From positions 33,285-97,284 of the forward strand of contig MVAQ01000060.1 of assembly GCA_014825775.1 (NCBI GenBank): 64,000 nt of DNA. Direction: 5' to 3'. The DNA comes from Krasilnikovozyma curviuscula (taxonomy: Eukaryota > Basidiomycota > Tremellomycetes > Cystofilobasidiales > Mrakiaceae). The position numbers and the translations under genes are program-made. The notes beneath the pieces are model-generated. The model ran no database searches, was not told the DNA's origin, and saw only the letters and a list, made by a program, of their open reading frames with translations. Below are positions 46,139 through 58,233 of the stretch, piece after piece (positions within the stretch are counted from its first letter, which is position 1; the number at the start of each line of letters is the position of its first letter).

Positions 46139-48882
46139 ATGCCTTCTGACCTCAAGCCTCGTCGACGGAGGCCAATCAGCATCCTCAAGTCTGTACGGCA
46201 GTATAGGTTCGTTCTTATTGGGTTCCTCATCTTCGCCGCTTGGAGCTATACCTCAAGACCATCAGGATCATTTGGGAACGATGCAAATCACGAAGGAAAT
46301 GATGGAACAACGCGGAAGCGGTGGAAAGGATGGGAAACACTGGAAAACCGAGGTCTGATAGCTGTGGATGTAGGAGAGGTCATGAAAAGGCATCCCATTG
46401 AAGATTTGATTGAAGTTCGCATCTTCTATTTCATTGGGGTTCTGTGAGGTTTAACACCAACTGATGGTTCTTGCAATGGCGTTCATCAGGAAGCTCGTCT
46501 CAAGGCTCGGAGACTGAAATCTTCAAAACCCCTTACTACAAAAAAGGCAATTGCGGCTTATCATCAGTGCTGGAATTACCCACCACCAAAAGGATTCGAT
46601 AAATGGTACGTACATGCGCCGCACTTTTCTTCATCACACCATCCGTGGTCTTGTACTGATTTCACTTGGGGCTATTTTTCCTCACCTAGGTTCGAATACT
46701 TTCTAACTGAGAATCGTGCGCCAGACATAATCAAAGCTGCACATGAATCGTTCATTCCCTTCCTTTCGATACCTGGCAGAGTCTTGAGGGAAAGGTTACC
46801 CTTCCTTGACGGCCAAGTAGAAACTTTCAGTTTGGAGTTCAAGTCAGTTGCCAAACTTATCTTCAACATGCTACAGTAAAGCTTATTACACTTGAGTGCT
46901 CACCTTTTAGGAACGGAAAGATCATCGAATCAACTGGAACTTGGAAAGACTCAAAAAGAGCTAAGTCAGTACATTTCTACATGTTGTGATGGGATGGCCA
47001 AGTCAGCGCAGTTGATGACTTACCTTCTAAACTAGTGAAATTCGAGAGCTTCTTGGCCCAGTAGGACATCTGATACCGGATCTCAAAGTATACTTCAACA
47101 CAGATGATATGCCGAGATTCATAGCACACGATAGAGTTTGGAATGCTACAACGTAAATCCCTTCCTCCTCCTCTGTCATTATTCTTAACTAATTCCTCTT
47201 CACAGCCATTACGGAAGCAAAGGCGAGCGTGAGTCATTAGCCATCTTCCTTGACATTGATGTTTCTTGCTGCTCATTCTGACTCTCACGCCAACAATTCA
47301 GTATGGCCTGAAGCTGAGCGTCAAATTTTTGAGCATGCAGAAATTCAGACTTTTGGATTTCACTGGTCAGCGATTTGGCGCCAAATCTGTTCTGTGCTCG
47401 TTCACTGACATGTGACATTTAGGCCCTGTCGCAGACACTCTGAAGGAGCTTTCGCAGGTAGAGATGTCGTAATCAAACCAAAATCACAACAAATCAAACA
47501 GTTGAGTAGGTGCAATTCCATCGCTCCAATACAATGAATCTGTTCTGACCTTGGACCATCGCAACCTCAGTCGATGCTCAGCCGCAGAAGTCATTTGTGT
47601 ACGATCAGATGAAGAACATGGATTACTGCGAAAACTCGGATATGATGAAACAACACCAGCTTTTGATCTATGGTAGTCCTAAAGCCCGAGGACTGATACC
47701 GATACTGTCGACTTGCAGGACGCTATGGTCGGTCGATATTCCGGTCAGTCGCACATGCATTCCTTCAGATTGCGCCTCGCGAAATTATCTAATCAATTGA
47801 AATATGGAACTTGCGATGACTTGCAGAGTGCTCCACTTGACGCTGTCAAACAGAAAGTCGCTCTACATCCTTGGTCTAACAAGACAATCGCAAAGGCAAT
47901 GTGGAGAGGACAGATGACGGGCGAGTAGCTCCTGGCTGTCATAGAGGCCTGAAATTTATCGTATCTAATCGTTTCTCTGAAATAATAGGAATGATGAACT
48001 CCAAAGAAGTCGACTGGAGATCAGGTCAACGAGTTCGACTCCACCACTTCGCGAACCCAAAGTCCCCACACGCAACGCAATCTGTCATCCTCCCCACACG
48101 AAACGGAAAAGGATGGGAGAGCAGGACGGTCAACCACCAAGAAGCTGCTAAGAAGTACTTTGATATCGGGCTTGTTGGTGGTCCTTTCCAGTGTATCCAA
48201 GAAGATGGGACTTGTGATGAGATCAGGGAGGAGATCAATGTGAATTTAAATCATCTTCTCCTGGCGCGATAAACTGCTGACGTTGTTGGTTATCTGTAAA
48301 GTTCTACAAAAGGTTGGAGTCTCAACGTGGCGAGACTGATTCTCTAAACTACCAGTTCAATGTAAGTTACAGCTTTTCCGTCACATCGCAGCAGGCCTGA
48401 TATGTTCTCCTTTGTAGATTGACGTTGATGGAAACGGTTGGAGCAGTCGATTCAGAAGACTGCTTCTTACTGGGTCGGTTACCCTCAAGGCCACCATTTT
48501 CCCCGAGTGGTTTTCGAGCATCGTGAGTCTGCTTCTCAATCTAATGAGTTGCGAGGCCTGTGGGTTGACTTTGTCGATTCTCTACAGCTCATCCCGTACT
48601 ATCATTATGTACCCCTCCAAAACGATTTCTCTGACCTCTTGTAAGTTCCTTCATTGATGTTTTGTCTCAGTAAGTGCTGACCGAGCCTTCTGTAGAGACG
48701 TGATGGCTTTTTTCACCTCTCCAAAAGGAGAGCATCTCGCGGCTGAGATTGGTAAAAATGGGAGAATGTTTGTAGAAGAGCATTGGGACTGGAAGGACAT
48801 GCAGTCTTACATGGTGCTTTTGTTATTGGAATATAGCCGGGTGATGAGCGATGACCGCTCAGCGATGTCCCTCAGCCACTGA
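46139..48882 (+). CDS. Family 90 glycosyltransferase, CAP10-like
   Basis: Type II membrane glycosyltransferase related to Cryptococcus Cap10 and Cxt1 (GT90, many of them xylosyltransferases of capsule or glycosphingolipid glycans). The ATG at 46139 begins [14 protein letters not shown], followed by one anchor helix ([16 protein letters not shown]). The lumenal domain shows [24 protein letters not shown], then after several short introns [30 protein letters not shown] and the donor-site signature [34 protein letters not shown]. Then [12 protein letters not shown] and [33 protein letters not shown]. It ends SAMSLSH at 48882. More than a dozen introns; no break is evident, though exon borders around 47160-47900 are complex. 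The sugar is inference. Confidence 0.87.
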
Positions 48883-49532
48883 AAGAGCTGACGGAGGGTA
48901 AAAACCTATAGAGACGTAGACTTATAACTTATCTTCAGATCTGTCTTGTAGCGCTGGTGACAAATCGAAAATATGAATGCAATTTACTGGTTTGGTGTCG
49001 ATTTGGTTCAACGCGGTTCGACGCAGTAAACGGATGAGGTTGCGGTCGACGAAGCACTGGACAATGATGCCTTGAGGGGGGCCGAACAAACCACGCAATC
49101 GTGGTAATTGTTGCACATTTGGAGTATCGAATTATAGACCATAGTCACCTTTACATTGAGGACCTCAGAGTAGATACTATCGGGTTCCCTGAGCTACACC
49201 AGAAGGGAACCTATGTAACAACTTCACTATCGATGTCAGCGCGTCAGCAACCACATCAAAACACAGTGGGGGCTCATGTATGTCATCGAATCCCGGTCCT
49301 CTCTTCCATTTTTTCTTCTGCAACATTGCTGCCTCAACCTCCGGCGCCCTTGCCAATCTGAAAAGAATTTCACAGCTAGCACGTTTTATGGGAGTGATAC
49401 TGATTATAAGCTCCCTGGAACTTTCCTGGTAGCTTTCCAGTCTCTCCGCAAGTTCCAAGTTCATGGCCAGTTTGTCTATTTCTGGAATAGCTTGTTTCTA
49501 CCATCAGTGCCCCTCATTCAAGCTGCTCGATT
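48883..49532. other. Gap downstream of GT90; possible extra minus-strand exon
   Basis: This 650-bp region has an open minus-strand frame (49177-49464, MNLELAERLESYQESS...) with helix-like composition and a possible acceptor just upstream of its ATG. The plus strand is also open. I cannot tie it to a gene with confidence. Confidence 0.2.
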
Positions 49533-49762
49533 TCAATCATCGTATATGCTTTCGTAGCGTTCCCGAATAACGCATACGGGGCTCATGCCGCGTCCAAACA
49601 CATCGACCATCACAACCTGCATGCTTGTTCCATCCGGGAGAAGGAACAAGCAGAGAACACCTGCGAAGAATTATATCCTTCTTTCGTCGACACTCTCAGC
49701 GCTGACGTGACAGAGATGACGAATAAGAAGAGGGGGGAGAAGAGGAGGAGGAAGGAGACCAT
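49533..49762 (-). CDS. Possible secreted or single-span microprotein, 61 residues
   Basis: The ATG at 49762 begins MVSFLLLFSPLFLFVISVTSALRV, a strong signal peptide or anchor. Exon 1 (49661-49762) joins exon 2 (49533-49616) through a 44-nt intron (GTGTTC...GCATGCAG) in phase 0. The product continues STKEGYNSSQ, then VVMVDVFGRGMSP and ends RERYESIYDD. Without splicing the frame stops soon after. No family is recognised. A 5' exon upstream near 49800-49990 is possible because the frame is open to 49825 behind an acceptor-like TTCCAG. Confidence 0.35.
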
Positions 49763-50011
49763 AATGACAAGAGATGTGAATTTGGAGGATACCGATGCGA
49801 CCGCGTCAGGCGCAACTGGAATCAAATGAAGACAAATGGATAGACATCAACATGATACTTGCTTGAGGAAGAACTGAACAGATTGAAATAAGGTACCAAG
49901 GTTGCGAGATGAGCTGATGTTTATAGGCCTTGCATCCCTGAGAGCAGTCGGCTAGCAAGACCTGGTGAGTCAACATGGCACTTCCCAACTTGATTGTCCG
50001 ACTCCGACTAC

Positions 50012-51565
50012 TCAGATATCTGTTAACACAACAGGAGGAACCACCTTCTTCTTCTTCCTGACCTGCAACACGGTGACTTCTTTTTCCTTCGCGTCCTCCA
50101 TCTCCTTCCTCTTTTTCTCCCTCTCAACCACGAAGCCAACATCAACGGTCGCAGGAATCTCAGCGAAACACTCCTTCATCCATGCCGCATGAGCATCACC
50201 AGCTTCTGTTGCAGTCGTTGACGATGATGATGATGTTGGACCAGCAGTCTGAGCAGCTTCCAGGATCGCTTTTCGGAACGTGTCCAGTACGAGAGCGGAT
50301 GATCGAGGTACGATTGATGCTGGTGATGGTGCGAAGCCTTGAGACAAGAGGGTACCGTGAAGACGGTCGAAGAGCGGCTTGCTAAGAAGTGCGGTGGATG
50401 ATGAGGGGCTCGTCGTTGTTGAGATGGTGGTCGTCGAGTCCACCTGTAAGGAAGAGGATGTTGGTTTCGGTTTCGGCAAAGTAAGAGTCGATTCTTGTTC
50501 TGTTAGCTTTGGTGCAGGTGATGTACTTGTCGTGCTTGGTGCTGTTGGAACTAAAGATACGGCTGGTTGAACAGTGACGCAGAAGAACGAGGTAGAATCA
50601 CCCCCTGCACATTCCTGTCTGAAGCCCAGTCTCTCCCAGAACTCCTGCGCACTGACTTTACTCAACTCCTTCTCTTCTTGTTCTTTAACAGCTTTCACAC
50701 GGCGATCCTCTTCCTCTTTCTGATCAATCATTTTATCTTTCTTCTTCCCGCTTCCCGATGGAGGGATTTTTGATGAGGATGAAGTTGGGCCCATTGACAA
50801 CTCCACCAAGAATCGAGTTCTCGCGTCATCGATGAAGCTTGGTACGGTGTATGGAAGCGTGTCTGGGATTGGTGTAGATTTGGAGATTGGAGATGGAAGC
50901 GAGGTCATGTTGTACGTCCATTCTGGGAGGGGTGATGGAAGGGGTGTGAATTGACCCAAAAGATTTTTTGCGTCAACTTCGCTGTATCCACAAAGGACAT
51001 AATTCAGTGACAATCCTTCAGTGACTCCAGACTCTTTGATAGTGTCCTCCAGCGTGAGCTTCCACCATCGCGACAACCCCAAGCCATTTAGAGTCTTCTT
51101 TTTCGGCTTCCTCGTCTCATCGTCAACTTTGTCTGAATCTGGGAACAGGTAAACACCAGCCGGACGAGCAAACAAATGGATGAATGTATTTTTGTTGTGT
51201 TGCGTGCCTTGGTTGATATAGAACTTGAGGAACGAAACCGTCAACGTTTTGGTAAACGGTACACCAGGACAGGGAGTGTGCCCCGTTGTATCGAGTTTTG
51301 ATATGTAGATGACAGTGGCCTTGTCTCCAACTTGGTAGATGTTGGTCTCGAGTGCTGACATGATGATGTTTCCGTGAACTGAGTGGTTGTATGAAAGCAA
51401 AAGTAAGACATCTTGGATAGTATGCTTTGGTGGTGTTGGCGTATGTGGATACAACGAGTGAGTTTTTCGGGGCAGAGACTTGATTAAGGTCAACTGAAGA
51501 GGGTAAGGTGTCGAAAGGTGCGCGAGGGATTCTCTCAGGTAGGAGAGAAGGGAGTTGGACGACAT
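50012..51565 (-). CDS. RTT109: Histone acetyltransferase Rtt109 (H3K56)
   Basis: Fungal-specific p300-like acetyltransferase that, with Asf1 or Vps75, acetylates H3 Lys56 and Lys9 on new histones during replication. I chose the ATG at 51565 (MSSNSLLSYLRESLA); the frame is open upstream to 51622 across a likely leader intron. KAT11 motifs: TPCPGVPFTKTLTVSFLKFYI, FARPAGVYLFPDSDK, LNGLGLSRWWKLTLED, LNYVLCGYSEVDAKNLL and VPSFIDDARTRFLVEL, where the DD pair lies at the conserved acidic site. The middle part carries a charged KKKDKMIDQKEEEDRR coil, QEFWERLGFRQECAGG (conserved C-terminal helix), and a Ser/Thr-rich insert. The tail is lysine-rich (REKKRKEMEDAKEKE, VRKKKKVVPP). Essentially one long exon, unlike its neighbours. 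Confidence 0.88.
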   Translation of the reverse strand: MSSNSLLSYLRESLAHLSTPYPLQLTLIKSLPRKTHSLYPHTPTPPKHTIQDVLLLLSYNHSVHGNIIMSALETNIYQVGDKATVIYISKLDTTGHTPCPGVPFTKTLTVSFLKFYINQGTQHNKNTFIHLFARPAGVYLFPDSDKVDDETRKPKKKTLNGLGLSRWWKLTLEDTIKESGVTEGLSLNYVLCGYSEVDAKNLLGQFTPLPSPLPEWTYNMTSLPSPISKSTPIPDTLPYTVPSFIDDARTRFLVELSMGPTSSSSKIPPSGSGKKKDKMIDQKEEEDRRVKAVKEQEEKELSKVSAQEFWERLGFRQECAGGDSTSFFCVTVQPAVSLVPTAPSTTSTSPAPKLTEQESTLTLPKPKPTSSSLQVDSTTTISTTTSPSSSTALLSKPLFDRLHGTLLSQGFAPSPASIVPRSSALVLDTFRKAILEAAQTAGPTSSSSSTTATEAGDAHAAWMKECFAEIPATVDVGFVVEREKKRKEMEDAKEKEVTVLQVRKKKKVVPPVVLTDI

Positions 51566-52097
51566 CCTGAGCAATCTAGTAATAATGTAGGTTAAGAGAT
51601 TACTCAACAGGCCCGAAAACATATCTGAGAGGCAACAATCTCACCCTCTTCTCCGAAGCTGGGTTGACCACAGCAGAGAAACCTCTTCGATCGTACACGC
51701 GACGTGCCGGGGCTGGACTGAAAGCAAGCCAGAACAGCACAATAGTCAGCACAAGCCGCATTCAAAGTAATGAGAAACAAAGAATAGATGAAAGATTACC
51801 CCTTTGTCAGAGATTGCTGGGTGGTAAAATCACTGGCGACTGTCAATAAGATGACTTTGGCTGATGAGGAGGCTACAGGTGCAAAGTACACTTGATTTTC
51901 CAATAGAGCTCACAACGGCTATTATCATCTACTGACTGTTTGCCGATTCATTACATATAGGTTCCATCTCTCTGTTTGATTTCTGTAATAAAAATAAAAA
52001 ATTTGAACTGAATTCCCGTGGCGGACAAGTTGAAACTGGTTCCCATTAGCATTTCAGCCCCCAAACGCTTTGTATTAAGTATTCTTCGCTGTCAAGG
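51566..52097. promoter_or_regulatory. Divergent promoter region, RTT109 / DBP4
   Basis: This is 532 bp between outward-facing starts. An acceptor-like ATTACTAG just before the RTT109 ATG suggests a leader intron. I find no other gene. Confidence 0.35.
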
Positions 52098-54961
52098 ATG
52101 TCCTCTTCTGAAGCTGGTCCATCCAGAAACTCAGAGAAGAAACAGCCCAAAGCCAAAAAGGGAAATGTCGTCCACAAATCTTCTTCGAAATCCTCAAAGG
52201 CAGTGAAACGATTGACCGAAAAGGAAGAGCTCGAACAGCTCGAGAAGGATATCCTTGCATTTGTTAGTGGATCGTACGAGCCCAGAAAAGATGGAATCAC
52301 CTTACTGACTTTGTGTCATCTGCTGTTCGAAGGATCCAACCGCACCGCTCAACTCATTTGACGCATTACCACTCTCAGTACCGACTAAGAAAGGTCTCTC
52401 CAAAGCTTTTTTCAAATCACCAACAGCTGTTCAGAAGCTAGCAATCCCACCATGCCTTCAGGGAAAAGATATCTTGGCCAATGCTCGAACAGGTTCAGGA
52501 AAGACTTTGGCGTTCTTGATTCCGATGTTAGAGGATCTGTACAGGAAGAAATGGGGACATAGCGATGGACTGGGTGCTTTGGTGATTGCTCCTACGAGAG
52601 AACTGGTATGTTCAAACAAAGCGACGTGTCCTTCCTCGATCAAATAGGGCAGCGTTTGGATACTGAAACTTTTCCTTTTTGATTATCGTCGCTAGGCAAT
52701 CCAGACCTTCGACGTCCTTCGCTCAATCGGATTATATCACTCTTTTTCAGCAGGATTGATCATTGGTGGTAAAGACCTCAAATCAGAAGCCGATCGTCTG
52801 TCCAAAATGAACATCCTCATCGCAACACCCGGTCGTCTTTTACAACATCTTGATCAAACCCTTGGGTTCTCTTGTGAATCACTACAAACCCTCATCTTGG
52901 ACGAAGCAGATCGTATTCTGGATCTGGGATTCCAAAAGACTCTGACGGCCATCATCGCTCATTTACCACCTGCCGGCGGACGACAAACAATGTTGTTCTC
53001 AGCAACACAGACAAAGAGCATAGAGACGTTAGCGAGGTTGAGTTTAAATGAGGCCAAGACTGTGACCATCGGAATCTCAACGGATGAAGAGAAAAGCCAG
53101 GCCGATTATCAGGCAACGCCAAAGGGTCTCGAACAACATTTTGCGGTCGTCGAGCTGGATAAGAAGTTGGATGTGCTGTATTCGTTCATCAAGTCGCATC
53201 TTAGTATCAAAGGCCTTGTCTTTGTGTCTTCTTGTAAACAGGTTCGCTCAATTCAAGCATAACCTTGTCACTATGTCGCTAACAGCAGGTTTCCTCATCT
53301 CTAGGTCCGATTCATCTACGAAACATTTTGTAAACTTCAACCTGGTATCCCACTGTTGGAGCTTCATGGTAAACAAAAACAATCCAAACGACTCACCGTC
53401 TTCCAAAAGTTCACCTCGTCCAGTCAGGCTCTCCTGATCTGCACCGATATCGCCGCCCGAGGACTCGACTTTCCAGCAGTTGATTGGGTCATCCAGTTGG
53501 ACTGCCCTGAAGACGTTGATACCTACATCCATCGAGTAGGAAGGACGGCAAGATATGAGAGGAAGGGGCAGGCCTTGATGTTGCTCTGTCCGAGTGAGGA
53601 GGAGGGTATGATTAAAGCGCTGGAAGAGAGGAAAGTGACTGTGGGGAAGATCAAGATCAGAGAGAGTAAAACTATGAGCGTTCAACCTCAGATGCAGTCA
53701 TATGCTTTCCAGGATCCTGAAATCAAGTATCTTGGTCAAAAGGTGAGCATAACTGTCTGCCATTTTTTTGGCCATTCTTGTGATGCGATTGCTGACGCCT
53801 CTTACTTTTCCGTTGTTGTCAGGCTTTTATCTCATACCTCAAGTCCATTTACGTCCAGAAACATAAACAAATCTTTGACATCTCCGCTCTGCCGGTCGAG
53901 AAGTTCGCATCATCTCTCGGGTTACCCGGTGCACCTCAAATAAAATTCATCAGTCAGGAACAAGCCAAAAAGAAGAAAAACCGGATCACAGCTATGGGTC
54001 TACCGACCAAGGAATCCAAAGAGAAAGACGATGAAGTTGTCGTTGAGGTTGATGACACAAATGGGAAGGTCAGAACGAAGTACGACAAAATGTTTGAGAG
54101 GAAAAATCAGGGAATCCTCTCAGAGCATTATCAGTCGCTCATTGACCATTCTGGGGAAGGCGGCGGATCTGGCGTGTTGGACACTGATCAAGGAGATAAC
54201 TCTGATTCAGAAGAAGAAGAAACGCAAATTGAAGCACCATCAGTTGTTTCAATCAATAAATCTTCAAAATCTATTCGACCTGTCGCCGACGAAGACGACG
54301 GTGACGACTTCATCACTTTGAAACGAGCAGACCATGGTCTCGAAGGTTTGGACCTAGGAGAAATGTCATCGGAGCTCTCCAAACGAAAATTGAAGATGGG
54401 AACCTCCAAGAAGGCGATGTTGGCCACCAAGGGCGTTGGCAACAAGCTCATTTTCGATGACGAAGGAGGTGCTCACGAATTGTATGAGCTTCAAGAGGAA
54501 GAAGACTTTGCGAAGAGAGAAGGAGGCTCGACTGGTGAGGCTCGACGACAATTCCTGGAAAAGGAGAAGAAGGAGATGGAAGTTGCTACGATTGGAGACA
54601 GGGAAGTCGCCAAGCAAAAGAAGAGAGAAAAGAAGAGGAAGATGAAGGAAAGAGAACGAGAGGTAAGTTCATCTTCCATCGCTTTTCTTTCACTTTGAAC
54701 CAGTAAACGTATTCAACCCTTTTCTTTTTTTTACAGGAGAACGGTATGGGCTATGATGACGACGAAGACGATGACATGGATGACTATGAAGGCCTTCCTG
54801 ACATCGACATCACTGGCCTTCTTCCTTCAGAGGATGATAGCAACGAGGAGGATGATGTCAATGATGAGGAAGACGATGAGGAGCCTCAACCTGCTAAAAA
54901 GAAGCAGAGGAAGACGCTGGAGGAAGACGAGGCTTTGGCTCTGACGCTGTTAGAGGGCTGA
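52098..54961 (+). CDS. DBP4: DEAD-box ATP-dependent RNA helicase Dbp4
   Basis: Nucleolar RNA helicase that releases U14 snoRNA during 18S rRNA processing. The ATG at 52098 begins [18 protein letters not shown] with a basic N-terminus. Helicase motifs in order: the Q-motif region STFDALPLS-like segment ([16 protein letters not shown]), ARTGSGKT (motif I), PTRELA (Ia), GG and [12 protein letters not shown] (Ib), [12 protein letters not shown] (II, DEAD), LFSATQT (III), [12 protein letters not shown] (IV), [16 protein letters not shown] (V) and [13 protein letters not shown] (VI). The Dbp4-specific C-terminal domain follows ([42 protein letters not shown]), then a KKKKNR patch and an acidic tail ([34 protein letters not shown]) typical of the family. 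About six introns. Confidence 0.96.
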
Positions 54962-55547
54962 GCGCGTACTACAGGCTTCTAGCAGTAAACAGAATTCCAA
55001 TATTTTCTTCGTGCTTCTCCTCGTTCCAGACCAGCAAGAAAGTGAAGGGTTATGGGTGACTCAATGGAACCTAATTTGAGTTATCAGGAAACCAGCTGCA
55101 ACTCTGCCAATACTCCTCGTATCAGCCCTGTCACAGTCTCTTCTGTTACAGCTTGAAACCATTCGACTGTCATAACGCTTTCATTGGTGAGTTTGTTTGT
55201 ATGTTAGATATCTGTCTGATGAAGTTTGAACTGTTGATTTGCGCGCGGAGGTATTCTGTTGTCAAACCGAGGAAGAAGAAGAATTGGAAGGTCGAGACAG
55301 ACACCAGGCCATTTGAGAACAAATAGAATAAAATAGCAGCAGAGGAGGAGAGGCGCGTAATTCATTAATTCTTGTGGAATTTGGTCAAAGGGCTCATACA
55401 ATGACTGTGCTTCTGAATAGACTATATACCATTTTAACTGAATATCGAGCTTTACAATGTCCACGGCTCGTTTTTAATAAATTTCCAAACCGCAGACCGT
55501 AGTGTTTTGCTCTGTTTCCGGATGACCACTGAGAAGGAACAAAATAG
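54962..55547. other. Convergent gap between DBP4 and the carboxypeptidase-like gene
   Basis: This is 586 bp, presumably two 3' UTRs. An 86-codon minus-strand frame lacks features. Nothing is called. Confidence 0.35.
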
Positions 55548-57575
55548 TTAGTGAGAGATCTCTTTCACCAATCGATAATGTGTAAACCCACTGTGTCCAG
55601 CATTTTCAATCTTCAAAAAAGTGAATGCACCGGCGCCTCTTCCTGCCTGTTGAACAGATCCAATTCCTGGGAGAGGAACTTCAGCGGCGCTTCTAAACTC
55701 CTCAGTATGAGGTGACTTCAAAAGGTTCATCTGTGCGAGGAGAATTTAGAGGAATCAGCCAGCTGGTAGTCGTGAGATCGTAATGTGTAGTTGTTCTCCG
55801 TTCTCACCCAAGCCAGCGTTGCCTTCCAGGGACAAATTGCATCATCTAAGCCATTGTATATGAGAACTCGTAGACCGGACTCCATAGCCGGTGTTAAAAG
55901 CTTGTAAGAATCGTGCATCCTGGGCGGCAAAGAAAAGAGATGACAAGGTAAGAACAACGCCGAGACACGGAGATGCATGCGGTATACATACATGTCTCCA
56001 TTTCGTTGGAATGGAATGGTAACTCGTTCAACAGCAAGGTAAGTGAAGTCAACAAAACATGGGGTGTTAATCTTCAAGTTAGAAACAGAATGGGAGGAAA
56101 CAATCAGCAATCTTTCGCAACACCAACTGAGATGCAAGATCGAAAACGTACAAACTTCGAGAGGGTCCCATTCTTATCTCCGAGGATCTGATTGAGCCAG
56201 TCAAACTCTGGATAACAAGCACCACCTTCGCAGGGCTTTTTCATGTCGTACATGTCTACTGGCCAGATCTTGTTCTCCCACTGTTCGAGCATTTCAGGAC
56301 AGGCGGCATGGGCCAGGCGTCTGGTGGCAAGTGATGGGTTTTCCGCGGCGAACTGAAGAGCGTCAAGACAGGCTGGGATGTTGTAAGCGTCGAGAGCACA
56401 TTGTGACTCGTTAAAGAACTGGACGTCAGCGCAGAGGGTGGTGTGAGAGTATCTACGGCGAGAGTAAGGAGACGTCAGAGATTTGATAAGAGTACAGCAT
56501 TGATACACACCTATAATGAGTCGTAGCAGAGGCCCAATCATTACCGATCACAACAGTCTCAGGCATCTTGATGAGGCGAGTGGAGTCTCCCCATTTCTCT
56601 GCGGCGAGGTTGCGCGAATGAATCACATTGACGGTGTTGGGGACGTAGGTGCCACCGTAACTAGCAGAATGGATGGAGAAGTTATTTTTCGCAAGGTCTG
56701 GAAACTCTCTACAGGTATAATTACCGAAGGAAAGGGGCTCAGTTGTCAGAGCTCGAAGTTGGCAGTCAGATATGAGATGAGGTAAGCTCACCCCCAGAAT
56801 GCTTGAAGAAAGTCATCCAAGTCCCAAGCAGCTCTCATGCTGTCATTTCTCAAAGATGATTGTTCACCGTAGGAGAAGCCAACGCCGACGGGCTGTAGAG
56901 AAGGGAAGTGGTAAAATCATGAACGGCGCTGTCGTGAGCAAAAGGCTGACAACCATGCCAGACTCACATAATCGACGGCAAGGAGATTCATAGAATCTGT
57001 CCAGCTGTTGGGAGCAGGCACCAGCATGCCAGCGTCAGGGTCATCCTTTGACTGGGCTGTAACGCACGGTCCAGCGCCTGCGGTCCAAAAGGGGACGGTC
57101 AGCACAGAAACTCAGCTTTCAGACAGAAGAGAAATCACCATTGAAAGGAAAGAGCATCCCCGACGAACCTGGTCCACCGCCATGGACCAGCACAACTGGC
57201 GCATCATCCGAAGCGTTCCCTCTCGCATGGAAGAGCCTAATGAAGATAATGTGGCACCTGATAGCACCAGACAGAGTAGCATATATATGTTGAATCTACT
57301 CACCAGAAGAACATATTCTTATCCTCCTTCCCTTCGCTGTTGGTAAATCTCACATATCCAGTTGTGCTCTTCTCTTCGCCGTCACATAGACCCGCAGACC
57401 CATGAGCGGTAATTTCAATCCTGTATGCGAGATTAGGGCTACCAGCTGGATCCGATGAGGAAACAGGCTCTGAGGGATGGGGAACAGCCAATGGAAGTTG
57501 ATTTCGAACCTGAAGGAGATCAGCGAAGGCACCTGGTAGAGCAACTAAAGCAACAGAGAGCAAATGTTTGAGCAT
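55548..57575 (-). CDS. Secreted serine carboxypeptidase-like protein (S10 family)
   Basis: Alpha/beta-fold serine carboxypeptidase entering the secretory path. The ATG at 57575 opens a signal peptide (MLKHLLSVALVALPGAFA). Further on: TTGYVRFTNSEGKEDKNMFFWLFHARGN, VVLVHGGGPGSSGMLFPFNGAGPC (the oxyanion GGPG segment), MNLLAVDYPVGVGFSYGEQ, FSIHSASYGGTYVP (nucleophile Ser codon 56660-56662), VLIYNGLDDAICPW (Asp) and IENAGHSGFTHY (His). The triad is present, but the motif reads SASYGG where most S10 enzymes have GESYGG, and the oxyanion loop is HGGGPGSSG instead of NGGPGCSS. A cysteine-rich insert is present (ACPEMLEQW, CEGGACYP). It may be a divergent, still active peptidase or acyltransferase-like relative. 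The stop is at 55548. Confidence 0.84.
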
Positions 57576-58233
57576 ATTTTTTTTATCTCGAAAGAGATTT
57601 CTGCTAGAAGGCAGTGGTGTAGAGGGGAAGGATGCTGCGAAAAAAAGGAGTGGAATTGACTAAACGAGCGCTCGGATAGTGACCGCGTGGCCGACCTTCC
57701 AATCAGTAGGAATTGGAATCTACACCGCGATGCTGTGGATACATCTTTCTGCTTTTGCCCTTCAAAATACATTGAATCCATAGTGAAAGAATTGACATGA
57801 GAAGGTGAATCGATGTTTGCGCGAAGCTCAACCAGCGGCTGGCGCAAATGGGATTGGGTTCCCTTATTAGCTTCCCTTCCCCCTCGAACGCAATCTTTCG
57901 CGCAGGACCAAAAAGAGTTATTCTTCAAATGGTTTTTTTTTGTATATCTTCTATATGGACACACGACGATCCACTCCATAGTTATGGTCAAGAAACGCCT
58001 CCTTTCATCTTTAACTCCTCCTCAACCAAAGAAACAAACGACTCCAAACAAACGGCTAATAATCTGTTACAACTGCGGTGTTCAATTTTTGATATTGGTT
58101 CTGAATTGTGAGAGTGAACGGTTGGTAATTGAGTGTTAACAAAATAAGTGCGCACACACAAGAACGAACTAGAAATACATGGATATGCAAGGCGCGTGTT
58201 GTTGGGTAAACTGCCACCTGGTGAAGGATGTGT
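57576..58233. other. Gap upstream of the S10 gene and downstream of EPL1
   Basis: This is 658 bp with the S10 promoter and EPL1 3' UTR. Small open frames on both strands lack any motif. Confidence 0.35.

Noticed and set aside
47160..47960. Possible decay of the GT90 gene, suggested by many short frames
   Set aside because: Conserved GT90 motifs continue on both sides in order and the short frames are separated by sequences with splice consensus, so dense introns are a simpler explanation.
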